Source: Schistocephalus solidus
Taxonomy: Eukaryota > Platyhelminthes > Cestoda > Diphyllobothriidea > Diphyllobothriidae
Assembly (NCBI GenBank): GCA_017591395.1
Contig: WEDG01001078.1
Span: forward strand, 186,001-250,000
Direction: 5' to 3'
DNA: 64,000 nucleotides
The position numbers were made by a program, and so were the translations under genes. A model generated the notes under the pieces. That model did no database searches. It saw nothing but the letters and a program-made list of their open reading frames with translations, and had not been told where the DNA came from. Shown piece by piece: positions 11,601-22,810 of this stretch; the first letter of the stretch is position 1; the number at the start of each line of letters is the position of its first letter.

Positions 11601-14600
11601 CATTCCACTTAGGGCCGTGTTGGTATGCCTTACTTCAATAAAACGCTATAAATAATTATAACCTAACGATCTTCTTCTAGATATTTAATCTCACTGGCGG
11701 CCAACGCAATGCCATTGAATGCTTAAGAATATAAATATTCAGTTGCATTCAAAATAAAATTTAGTTTTAGATGTTTCCCGATCAGATTATATTTTATGTT
11801 GAGATTAGATTCGTATAGAAATAATAGCTAGGTTATGGTCCGAATACATCAGTAAATCATATGGCAGACAGGAAATATCAGCTTATCACATGAAAGTAAA
11901 AATAATGAAACTGTTCACGCTAACTTATCCCCAAAAGATACATAAATTTTTAAACCATCAGAACTAGGCAAACATAAAGAAATAAATTCAGTTACAATCC
12001 CTTTGAATATCTTTCAACATATCTTGTAAAATGACCTCATGGGTACGCGAAAATGGCCAATTCCTGTGGCTTAAAGAACTAAATATCGATCACGTGACTA
12101 GATCAAAGATACGAATACTTTTTTTCAAACGACAATGTTAGCATTCACGATATTATGGGCATATGATTGTTCAAATATTCAGGAAGATACTTGATCGATA
12201 AGCTGGAAAACCTGTTTGTTAATAAAATTAACGTAGTTTGACAAGAAGCCATCCATCATATAGATCAAACTTGAGTTGATGGCTAGCAACAAAAAAAGAA
12301 TTTCTTATAGCTGTTAATCTCTTCTGTAAATGTTTTAAATAAATATATTTTCAAATAATGGCTGCATCCTCAGACAACTGCATATTTACAACATATGATT
12401 GTATAAGGTAGGGTAAGTCAAGCTTTGCTTTTTGAATTTCTAAATACGCAATTATTCGTTTAAACCAAAATTTAACTGTGAATCCCTCCTTTACTATATG
12501 TAAAAGTCCACATCTTATCAAAATCGAACATATTATGATTATGTAAAATAATAAATGAACGTTCCATAAAGGACTACCACCTCGAAATGGAGCAACCGAG
12601 GCATCCATGACTAAAACATTCGTATGCAACATTATGCGCGCTTTAAATGCAAAATACAAAAGGCAGAATTCATAAATCACATGACAGGTTTTTTTTAATG
12701 CATCCAAAACCTATGGTGCAATACATATTTGCTATTGCGTGAACCAATTCTAGTTTTGTCTCTTTAATTGCTTTCACTTAGGAGCAAACAATTCACCATA
12801 AAAACATTAACATAAATTGGAAAAGTACAAACCTTGCCACTATAGTTTTAATAGTGGTTTTTAGAAAATGATGATTGCAGTTAACTTGCCAAAGTTCCAG
12901 GATTCGTATTAAATTCTCTTAAATAATTGGGTTTTGTATACTTCGCATTGCGTTTAGCAGAACGATGCGAATTTTTACCGGTTTGCAGAGATAATTTACC
13001 TAAGAACCCTTAAAAATCAAAGTGCACCTAGTTCATCTGTATACAAAAGTAAACTGGAGTTCACATGCCCAATGGTTTATGCAAATCAGGTTACGTCTCT
13101 GGACACTGAAACGTTGAATTTCGTTTTTGTGAATGCTGATAATATAAAATTGGCTCAATTAGCGTCTTAAGTGTTTTTCACTAACATATACTTCAAAAAG
13201 TATTCATTAGTTTCGCTTTTGCTTAGCAAAACCAATTAAGTTTTGACTCAAAACTAACTTTTTAAATATTTTATATTTCTTCTACCTAACACCCGGTAAC
13301 ACAAATAACGTTTGCATCCCTCGTTTTCCAAACAGTTTTTGCAAATAAATATATTAAATTTCAACAGAAGTTAAAGTAAGCGGCCTAAAATGTTACTACA
13401 AAAAACCAGGTGTATGTTCTCCAGGCCGTTATATGCAGCGAACGAAAAAGGTTAATTTTAGAAATGTACATATATTTTTGTTAATACAATTTATTTATTT
13501 CTTAAAAATGCGCATTATAAAAACCTGGATTTTGGACTTGTTTGCATGGCGGAAGAGGTGTTTTGATTGAAGGACTAAAAAACTAACTTTGACTGACCTA
13601 TTTCTGAAAGGCATGAAAAGAGTTTGCATAGCAGTTCAAGAGCACTGTTTTGTTTATAAGCTTGTAAACTTTACTATCTTTCCAGAAGAAATTTATATAT
13701 TTCTTTACGCGTCGGGATTTAAATTATTTCTCAGAGATTTGTAATTTGTTCTTACTTTTCCAGTCGTGTGCTTTTAAAAATGGTTTGCTTAACGTGATAC
13801 CCAGCCAGCAGTTGAGACTTTTATAGAATGAAACATCGGAAGAAAAACTTTAAATTTGTTTAGTCGAACGACGACTGACGCACAAAGGGAAGTTGCTATT
13901 TATTCATACTGTTAATTTACCTATGAAATCCTCTGTTTAGTTATGTGATTCTAAATTCGTTAAAACTGTTCATATGGAAAATTATTTTATATGATTTGGT
14001 TAGTTAAATCCAACTTTTAGTCAAATATATTCGAAAATTTCACAGTTGGCAGTTTTAAAATTAATATAGTTGCAACCATATTTTTAGTTTTTTTGAGTCA
14101 GTTATTGCCTTAAAATAACGTGCTCATATATTGAATACAAGTTTTATTTATTTTATTCAATTAAAACTATTACTTAAACTTCTTTATTGTCCCATCTGCA
14201 CTTGCGAGCCGAGGACATTGCTCCAACAGGAAAGATAAGCAGAAGTTCTCATATAAATGCGTTAAGGAAATTTAATTTTCATCATTAGCATTTCTGCAGT
14301 GGTTTTTGACTGACCTGGAAAGCTGGGCGTGGTGCAAGCGAGAATGACAGCAAACCGGATATACAAATTTGCTGAGTTACAGTCACGAATCTTGACAGCG
14401 TGGCCGCATCTAAAGCTTCAGGACGAAAGATTTGGAGGTAAATGTAAGTCAAACCCCACTGGATAGCTACATTTAAGCTGTCCGGAATTCATTTTATTGT
14501 AAACTTTAGAATGACAGTCTGTCCAGATGGATATCCTGCTGGCCTGTTTTCTTAGCAAGCGCGTGTTAAATGTCACAAAATGAACAGCATTATTTATTCT

Positions 14601-15690
14601 TAAACTAAGCCTCCATTAATAATAGAACGTATCCACATGAACATGCTACACACGTTGCAAAAATATCATACGCAATGATCGAGAACCTTTGAATTAAATA
14701 ATAAATCCTTATATTCGTTTGCAGACTGAAACTCTTTTTTACGTTATGCTTGTGACGAATAAGACTGGTTGCCAAATTATGTTTTGTAAAATTAGGAAAG
14801 TATCAACTTTCCCTCAATTTGAGGAAGAATACATTTAACGGCACAAAGGATTAGGAAGCAGTAGAGAGGGAGCTGACTGCATCTGAAGACAAGTTTAATT
14901 AGTATGTGGTTCCAGACTCCAAACAGATTTGACAGTTAATTAATTGTTACGCGATCGAATAGAAATTGTATTCTACGAATGCAAGCACTACTTAATAAAT
15001 TGCTTGTTAAATTCAATCCTTTGCGTAAACGCAAATGTATCCGCATATTTAGAAAACATTGCTTATTAAAGCTTAATAGTTAAGAGATAGATAACCACAA
15101 AACATCAGACTTTTTCAATAACCTGCACAATCCTCCCGGCTGGTCGTATGAGAACCTTATTTAATAAACTTTTAAGTTATTTATACAAATCCGTAACTTT
15201 ATAAAGAGTAGATATATTGATTGTAAATCACAGCTAACCACAACTTAATTTAGCTTTGTCCTCCATGAAACGTTAAACGGCTGACTAGAAAGGATAGAAA
15301 TTTATAATAACCCCTATACACTCTATAAAATTATGCGGACACAATGTGCCTAACTGTTACATAATGCTGAGATTAAACCCATATCAAAATTAACCACGTT
15401 CATTAAAAATCACGTTCATAAGAAACCTTAAATTATCCCTGACAGAAGGGAACAAGCTAAAATTTGTATAAATTAGCATATGTTCTATCTGTTGAAGCGT
15501 CTTCCCATGCCCAATTTTCTAACCACCACGGTCATGTCCTGATTACAATATATAATTTCACCCAATAAATGTTTTTTTCCCATTAGTGTTTTTTTCTACG
15601 ACAGGCTGCGGTAAGATGGACATTTCTGATCGCAAATATGTACAAATGCCAATTCGTGCAACGTTTTTTTCATCTGGCTTTCCAGTTTTG
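8630..15690. other. AT-rich non-coding stretch
   Basis: No convincing exon was recognised. Longer open frames here (for example minus strand 9657-10067 and 12351-12707) have AT-driven composition and no domain, and are treated as chance. The missing homeodomain exons of the LIM gene could lie here or further on, but no WFQN-type helix-3 sequence was spotted. Confidence 0.4.
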
Positions 15691-15806
15691 ACTTAAATTG
15701 CACTAGTCGTAAACGCATGCCCGAATATGCACAAACACACGGTAGACTCCAGCTTGTGGCAACTAAAAACGCACCACCAAAATGAGTGTCGCCGGAAGTG
15801 CCCTAT

Positions 15807-15832
15807 GGGGGAACAGGGGAGGGGGGGGGTGG
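15807..15832 (+). promoter_or_regulatory. Potential G-quadruplex
   Basis: Plus strand has G5-AACA-G4-A-G9-T-GG, which supplies at least four runs of three or more guanines with short loops. This satisfies the usual G-quadruplex pattern and is striking in such AT-rich DNA. A regulatory role is inference. Confidence 0.6.
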
Positions 15833-16153
15833 CTGATGAGAAGTGAGGGAGGAGAGTCGGCATGAGGATGATGCTGTTGCTTTGCAGCGAAAAGCGGCTG
15901 AACTGTAACCAGTTCTGGAGGTTGAAAAGGCTGTCGCAGGAACCACAAGCCATCGCGGAAAGCGCCAATCAAACGATTTATGTCCTACAGACCCCCTACT
16001 TTTCTCGGCAACAGAACTCAACAAGCAACTGAAATGACTACACACCCTCACACACACAGAGTTAGGCAGGCAGCCGCCTTGGGAGCGACGCACTGTTAAC
16101 TGTAGACGCACACGCACACTGTCTGCGTACGCGCACGCACGCGGGAGGTGCGT

Positions 16154-16363
16154 TCACGACAAGTCCTCCTCTTTAGTTCCTACGCAGACGGACCAACTGT
16201 CGTAGCGCTCAGGGGTTAGGCTGCTGTCCGCACTCTGGTTGGTGTACAAAGCCCAGCAAAAGGAATTAACGATAACCACAGCGGCCATAGCAACAGAAGC
16301 AGTTTCCCACAGCTGCACTTTTCTTAATGCTAACTCCTCTTGAATGTGAAAAAAAGTGTACAT
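16154..16363 (-). CDS. Hypothetical short open frame with one membrane-like segment
   Basis: A 69-codon ATG-to-stop frame on the minus strand, inside the GC-rich island. About residues 24-41 (SVAMAAVVIVNSFCWALY) form one hydrophobic stretch that could span a membrane, followed by a potential N-glycosylation site (NQS). No family was recognised. It may be a real small exon or protein, or a by-product of the biased composition of this island. Confidence 0.15.
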   Translation of the reverse strand: MYTFFHIQEELALRKVQLWETASVAMAAVVIVNSFCWALYTNQSADSSLTPERYDSWSVCVGTKEEDLS

Positions 16364-17401
16364 ATGAGTGCTCTTCCATCGGCGGCTACTAATATCCTGT
16401 TTGGAATGCTTTCAGCCGTCCAAGTTGAAGGTGGTTTTTGGCTGTGGGAGTGACGCTAATGTATTATGTGCGCCAGTGGTTGATTTGCTGTCAGTCCTGC
16501 TATGTAAGTCATTTGAGCCTTTTCTAAAAATGTTTTCTGCAATTTGAAATTTGTTTTAATAGTTACCAACAGACTTCACATACCAAGTAGGGAATTACCT
16601 ATTAGACGTATCTAATGGTACCACTAAAAGGCAATCATTGGCCTCCATTCTAATAATTCTTTTCAACTTTAAAGCTAAATTTATTTCCAAAAGAAATGAT
16701 TTTAAACATCCTTCCTTCATCAGATCACTGCTCTCTTGCTTAAACTAAATCTACATTTCAATTTAATTTTTGTTTATCCATGTTGATGTTATTTTTGTTT
16801 ATTGCACGATAAAAAATATGAAAAAATATTTTCTAGGGGGTATAACAATCAATTAAATATTCTTTAGTTAGACCTTGATACACAAAATAGAGCATGCTAC
16901 GTCAAATTAGTAGCACACGTTATTTTTGTTTATTAGTATTTCTGGCTCAAGTATAATGACTTATTTTTCTGGAAAGATTAGCACCACCAACAGAGCATTT
17001 TTACCATGAACATGTAACATTTTACTATTATTTGAAGAGCTATGTATACTTTCTCGCCACGAAAATAGTCTGTTTTATGATCAGTGGCATTCTGGAGGTA
17101 AGGCCTCTGCTTGTCTTACTAAGTTACAGGTTTCCAAAGACTGATGATAATAAACTTTCCAAACTTCCATCAATTATCCAGTGACAAAAAGTGACAAAGT
17201 TAAAGGGGGTTTAAGGGATAAAATGAAATTTTTAAGCCATGCCACCACTCATTCGACCGTAACGAACGATCGCTTGAAATAACGTTATTTTACAAAGGTC
17301 AATTATTTCATAGTTATCTGAGCCATTAAACAATTCGAAAATACTTTTAAACATTTAGGCTAAAAGGAAGTTAACAGCAAAGTAATTGACCGAGTCTAAA
17401 T

Positions 17402-17415
17402 TATATATATATATA
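17402..17415. repeat. (TA)7 microsatellite
   Basis: Uninterrupted alternating TA. Confidence 0.85.
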
Positions 17416-18409
17416 ACGGTCAAGGGTTAACTTATCAGGTAACTGATTGGGAGAGCATTTTTTTATTGAAGGGTGACTCACGCAGATGCAGCCTTCAAAA
17501 AACAAAGAAAAACCTCTATTTCTCGGAATTCAGTTCCTGCTTATCATTTTATGGACAACACTACATCAGCCTCATTAATGCATATGCAACCATCACAATA
17601 TAGAGATTTTCACTCCATTGTGATATTCGGGCGTAGACCGAATCTTTCGAGTCTCAAAAATGTCAACCAATTATTTGTGAGAAAATAAAATTGAAGTGCG
17701 ATTTTTTAATGGAAACCATTTTTATGACGCAAGGACATAGGTTTCCATAAAAACACAACCTGTTGCATTCATCTAAGAGTAGTCCTTCGTGAGAAATCAT
17801 GACAACGGCATAATTAAAAACATCAGAATGATTACGAAAACTGAGTATATAAAATGTGAATTAAAGTCTTCATTTTCTGCGGAGATAAATATATTGAAAA
17901 TCAGTTAACAATATTAAGCGAAACTGCATAATTGTCTGAAAACCGGAGGAAACGTTCCTTGTTTGATAATTTTCTATATATTATAATTTTGGTTGAATGA
18001 GGCAAAAACCTTCCACAAAGTTTTGTTTTGCCTGGCTTTTAAATCCGATGCAGGTGGACGTTAATAATGTTCGTATAGTACCTTTCTATTCAACATTTTC
18101 GTATGTGTTTGGGATGTAAGTGTATTTGACACTTGCTGAGTCCTACAAATGACCTCTTTATCAAGCATGCCTTTATTATTTTGCCTTCGACGATCACCTT
18201 AGTGAAACAAAGGATGTGCAGTAGTAAACCGTTCTAATTGTCGTTTTAAAAAAAACCCCAGTTTACCTGGCTGTATGTGGTTATGTCTTTGCTGATACGG
18301 TGATCACTATACAAATTCAAACCAAATCGAAGTAATCAATGTTCAATCTAGCACATTTGTACAAACCGTCAGTCATGATGAGCATCCACTATCGTCAGCT
18401 GAAGAAACC

Positions 18410-18424
18410 TATATATATATATAT
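18410..18424. repeat. (TA)7 microsatellite
   Basis: Uninterrupted alternating TA. Confidence 0.85.
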
Positions 18425-19119
18425 AAACATTATTTCACACGTCTTTGGATTCTGTTTTGAAGATAATGTGATATAACATACCGAAAATATCTGGCGTTGT
18501 TAATTCTTTTAGTCACTAAATAACACATAAATTTCTGTTAAGCAGAACAGATTAATGATTTGCCTACCTAAGAATTAATTTTTGTGGGCTTTAAGATTCG
18601 TAAACGACTACATAATTTTGCATATTGAACTTTTAATTTCCGCTGTCAGAAACCTGAACAGAAATAAGAGTTTAAGCTGGAAATAGGTTTGGTGGTTCAC
18701 ATAAACACTTTTAAGAAGTATTCGCAGCCAGAACTCGTCATACCTTCTTTAGTAAAAGTGGATTAAAATGTCTCAGTTTTGCATAAACAATATGCAATTT
18801 ATTTATTTTTAAGTTCAATGGCTGATTTGGGAACGAAAAGCTAAGAAAATTAATACCTTCTGCCGAAGAATTTAATCAACCAGTGAATATAACCGGTCAC
18901 AATTAAATATGCTAAATAAGTTCTGAAGTTAACAACCATGACATCCAACGACAAATACCTTCTCTTTCTAACTGAAGGCTGTAAGTGTTAAAGATTTTAC
19001 CCACTTATCTGGAGAATCTGTGAAGATGCATATGGCAGAAGCACAAATAAAGTAGGAGTGAATAGATGGCTTGGCAAATTGGAAGACCTCAGTCCATAAA
19101 AATGTGAAATCTCGGCGAT

Positions 19120-19200
19120 ATCGGTTGGGTTTCAGTCTGCAAATGAATAGGCAAGGCTTGTGAACAACTGATGTTCTTACCACCTGGCTACGAGACCCCA
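19120..19200 (-). repeat. tRNA-like head, possible second SINE type
   Basis: The reverse complement contains TCGTAGCCAGGTGGTAAGA, which fits an RNA polymerase III A box (TRGCNNAGYNGG), but no clear B box follows. A partly similar CTCGTAGCCGTGTAACAACA occurs at about 40715 on the plus strand. This is weak evidence for a decayed tRNA-derived repeat distinct from the SINE at 5 kb. Confidence 0.25.
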
Positions 19201-22200
19201 GCTGTGCATTTAGGCACGCTTGGTAGCATAAAAATCCAACAAATAAAATAGCGTATGTAAATAGCTGCCTTTTATATGTACACTGACTGGGAAACCAGGA
19301 TAGTAAAATCAAGCTAAAATGGAACATGATTATTGGACTTCCATAAAGAATACTTATTTTTAACAGTTACGTATATAACTGCGAAAATAAAAAATTAAAC
19401 TTCTTGACCTGAATATAACAAAAGGTAGATGAAAACAAAGAGAGAAAAGTTGGACCATGATGAATTCTGATTCCCCTGGGGTGCATTTACTTCTAGTCTC
19501 TCTAACGTCCAGCTTATTTAAAATAAAAGGAAGGCGTAAACATATCTCGATGCCTTTCATTTAATTCTTTTGTTTGGATCAAATACCATTTTATGCAGTG
19601 ATGAGTGTTCAGTTGGCAACATATTATGCATATCAAAAATAAAGAGAAGTAACACTGTTCGTGAAAGTATTATAGAGAAAAGTGAAAAGTAAGACATATT
19701 TGCTAAGTCCAATGTTCCAATCCCTTTTTTTATAGAGCTCATCGACATATAAGCCATTTTTAAGTTTAGTACTAGTTGATGTGAGAGCTGTGAAACTGCT
19801 AAGAAAACGAGAATTCTGATCAAAATATTATTTATATAAGACAAACAATGGCTTTTTAAATTGAGCATTTCACGGCCTATGAAATCGTGCATATAGCTAA
19901 AATCATTAGTTTTCTATTCCTCGGATGTGGTCGTTTTACATCAGAATTGTAAGTTAGTAAACAGATGCAACTTTTACATCCGAAGACTACGTTTCAAAGC
20001 CGCAACGTCGTGACTCGCTAAATGAGATAGTAAACCTTACCTAAAATGTAGATCGATAACGTTGCTGAAATATTTATGGGATCATGTATGGCTAACTAAC
20101 AGTGTGTCTTAGGTGCAACGTGTATATTACATAGTTATCAAAGGAACCGTACACAGAGGGTGAAACGTTGCCAAAATTTTGAAATCATTTTGCTGATTTC
20201 ATGCTTTAACCCAAGCGTATAAACAAAGTGGAATGGAAAGAAGAATAAAATTATTTCAGCACTGTATATAAAGCATGCGAGCGCATGTGCCAAAAACGCT
20301 TCGTAAAATAACAACAAACTATTTCTATCTTAATATCTGGTGGTAGTTTTGGTGGCGGACAATTGTTAAATTCTCACTACATTTGTACTCTATTTAAAAG
20401 ATTGTTGTTTACAGCCTTCGGCCCATTACTTCATAAACCAAACAGACTTCTGTACTTTACCCAAAATAAAACAGAAAATAGCCTTTATTACGAGGCAATC
20501 AATTTCATTTTCTCTGTGGTCAATTAGAAATTTGACGAGATCGCCACATATTTTGATCAAAAATAAATAAACATCCTGATCTTTATGCCACTATCTCAGT
20601 AGTGCAAATCAAGCGCACAAAAATCTCATCTAATTTATATTTTGTAGTTGATACAACAATGAGCAAAAATCTGCATTATGCTCAGTAACACTTCAATACG
20701 AGAACTCTTTACTTATCCCAACGAAGAAAGCGTTAAATCTTAGCAAATAGTCAAGCTACGTCATATAATATTTTAGCGAAGATCTGATTGCCATTTCAGT
20801 TAAACCTATTATATATTTTTTAATTTGGCCAGAACGAGCGACAATTCATGCCCAGGTTGTTTAGGTGGAAATCCATCAACGAAAACGAACGGGTGATATT
20901 TAATTTTACTTATTTAACGAAAGAAGCAAAGCAAGAACAGATTATGTGAGTTTTGACAATGACCGGGTAGTTATAGAAGTCTTTTATTCTGCCAAAGTAT
21001 ATAAGTAAAAATTAACTTTTTAAGACGGATGGAAAGTTAATAGTTATAACCGTTCTAGAAATGTATGCATCTTTGAAACCATTACTTTTTGACTTATCTC
21101 CTTTCAATTATCGTCTACAAATCAGTGGCTTCTTTCACAACGCATATCTTCGGTTGTAAGAACAAATTAAATCAATACTAACAGCCAGAAGCTGAGACAG
21201 TACTGTTAAGCATTATTCTAGCTTTCACGTGAGGATATCAGTTAGTTATCATCCAAGGAGCGATCCCACGTACACCTTATCGATCTAGTGGTAAGGCTTG
21301 CCATCGAAACGAAATTGAAAATTTAACTTGTAAAGAACAACTTTGCTGCTCTAGAGTTATGAAGGACCACTTTTCCTTTTCTGGATATGCAAATGATATT
21401 TTTTCAAAAAGCAGAAGACAATCTGGAGTTGTCACCTGCCTTAATAAGTGAATCAGGTGCGCCCACGTTATCCCTTTACTTAAGAAAAAGAAAACGGAAA
21501 GTGCCCCACTCTTCTGCCCCTCGTACATGATACAAAAACCTGATAGAAGTATTCATAGACGTTTATTTCATAAATTAGATGGACAGGACAATGCACATGT
21601 TTCTGCAGATTTTTCACACTAAAACAGTAACGAAGCTCACTGAGCAAGGCAGAAGAATTAGTTCAACAGATAAGTTGGAGAGCGAATTCGCTGTTATGCA
21701 AAAAAACTGTGAAAAAATGAATTTCCCGATAAGTTTATCAAACAAAATATGAGGGAACTTATCCTTAAATCAGACGTGCAGACGGCTAAGAAGAAAAAAA
21801 TATTGCTCACGTTGCCTTTAGAGGCGATTCGGAGGGCTAAATTATACATAGTTACGTTAACGCTGCTATCGTGCGCGTTTACGCAGCAACAAAGGTAAGA
21901 CAGCGTTGTCAGTCGCCATGTCTTCGCCTTGAAAGCAAGAATAGACTGTCATTTTAGACCTCTTCTATGTGCACCTACGAGCTCACTTATTCATGTGGAG
22001 CAAGCAATATCAGTCAAATAACTAGATGACAGTTCGACCGTTGAGTTCGACGAGGTCCACGTATGCTCCATACCAGGTGGTGCAGGGACGGTGACTTGCG
22101 CGTGAATAAGTTTCAAGTGATAGTATCCTGGCGCTGCAACTACCGCACTCTCTCCTCCTCCCCACCTGAACCCGGGGTAAAGACAGAGTCAAGAAGAACG

Positions 22201-22310
22201 GAGATGGGAGAGGCCGCAGGTGGCTGACGCGGCCGGAGCCGCCCCTGGGTGTACCACCAAACCTGTCTCGGATACCACGGAGTGGAAGTGCCAAAAAGGC
22301 CACATTAAGA

Positions 22311-22445
22311 AGGAGCCATTGCAGTTTGACTCTCAGTCTGCTTGTCAGCCACTCCACACAAAACACAAATTGGGCTGACCACGTTGTCCGAGTAATCCCG
22401 TGAGTTTTCAACCTTTCAAGCCACGGCTTTGAGCACACCGTGATA
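22311..22445 (+). repeat. Diverged direct repeat, copy A
   Basis: Shares with copy B the ordered blocks GTTTGACTC(T/C)CAG, GTCAGCCACTC(C/G)ACA, GGG(C)CGAC-like GGGCTGACC, and CAAGCCAC. Confidence 0.6.
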
Positions 22446-22665
22446 GTTTCCAGCGCGTCAGATTGTGTAGAGTGAGTGAAAATGCACTGAGCTGTTAACC
22501 TCACTCTCGCCCCCACCTTCACAATCAGACCAACATCCGTGCCAGTCAGATGTCTGAGGTGGGAGTGTGTGCATTGGCTGACGGGTCGGCTTACCCTTCT
22601 TCGCGCGCCACAACACGACCTAGCCTCAAAACGCACAAACCAGGATTTACTTACTCAGGGGATAT

Positions 22666-22806
22666 GGAGGAACCCTCTCCGTTTGACTCCCAGTTCACTG
22701 GTCAGCCACTCGACATACATAGCACATACACTGGGCCGACGGCATATTCTGATGTAAGCGTCAGATTGGCAGCCATCCAAGCCACAGTTTCTAAGAAACC
22801 GTGAGT
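22666..22806 (+). repeat. Diverged direct repeat, copy B
   Basis: Second copy of the segment at 22311-22445, about 355 bases downstream in the same orientation; ends in CAAGCCACAG...CCGTGAG. Confidence 0.6.
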
Positions 22807-22810
22807 TTTA

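Larger units (their letters stand above)
15770..16370. other. GC-rich island
   Basis: This block of about 600 bases stands out from the AT-rich surroundings. It holds a guanine-run cluster (15807-15832), short CA tracts (about 16045-16060) and a GC-richer alternating purine-pyrimidine stretch (about 16106-16142, ACGCACACGCACAC and GTACGCGCACGCACGC). Several open frames run through it on the minus strand. It could be a promoter with a first exon, or a fragment of a mobile element; no homology was recognised. Confidence 0.5.
16371..22020. other. AT-rich non-coding stretch
   Basis: No recognisable coding content. It includes TA microsatellites at 17402-17415 and 18410-18424 and a tRNA-like fragment near 19.15 kb. 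Minus-strand frames at 18968-19327 and 19557-19892 show no domain and look like chance. Confidence 0.4.
22020..22810. other. GC-rich island with internal duplication
   Basis: A second GC-rich block. It contains two diverged direct copies of a segment of about 135 bases (22311-22445 and 22666-22806). Open frames run on both strands (the longest is minus strand 22022-22636, 204 codons), but their sequences are arginine/serine-rich and low in recognisable content, as expected from GC-rich non-coding DNA. Probably an old mobile element or a duplicated regulatory region; family unknown. Confidence 0.5.

Noticed and set aside
14909..14945. WFQ-encoding sequence (ATGTGGTTCCAG) suggesting homeodomain helix 3
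   Set aside because: It continues as T-P-N-R and then a stop; flanking residues do not match any homeodomain.
16715..16740. CTTCATCAGATCACTGCTC, resembling the hammerhead-bearing repeat
   Set aside because: No GACGTTTC-type partner block lies at the right distance, so only a short chance match remains.
17140..17175. CTGATGA on the plus strand as a possible hammerhead core
   Set aside because: No GAAAC block follows a plausible stem II.
17936..17965. ENRRKR-encoding sequence suggesting a homeodomain end
   Set aside because: There is an in-frame stop a few codons upstream, and no helix-3 tryptophan.
22022..22636. 204-codon minus-strand open frame
   Set aside because: GC-rich composition explains its openness; the arginine/serine-rich product has no domain, and it overlaps a duplicated non-coding segment.
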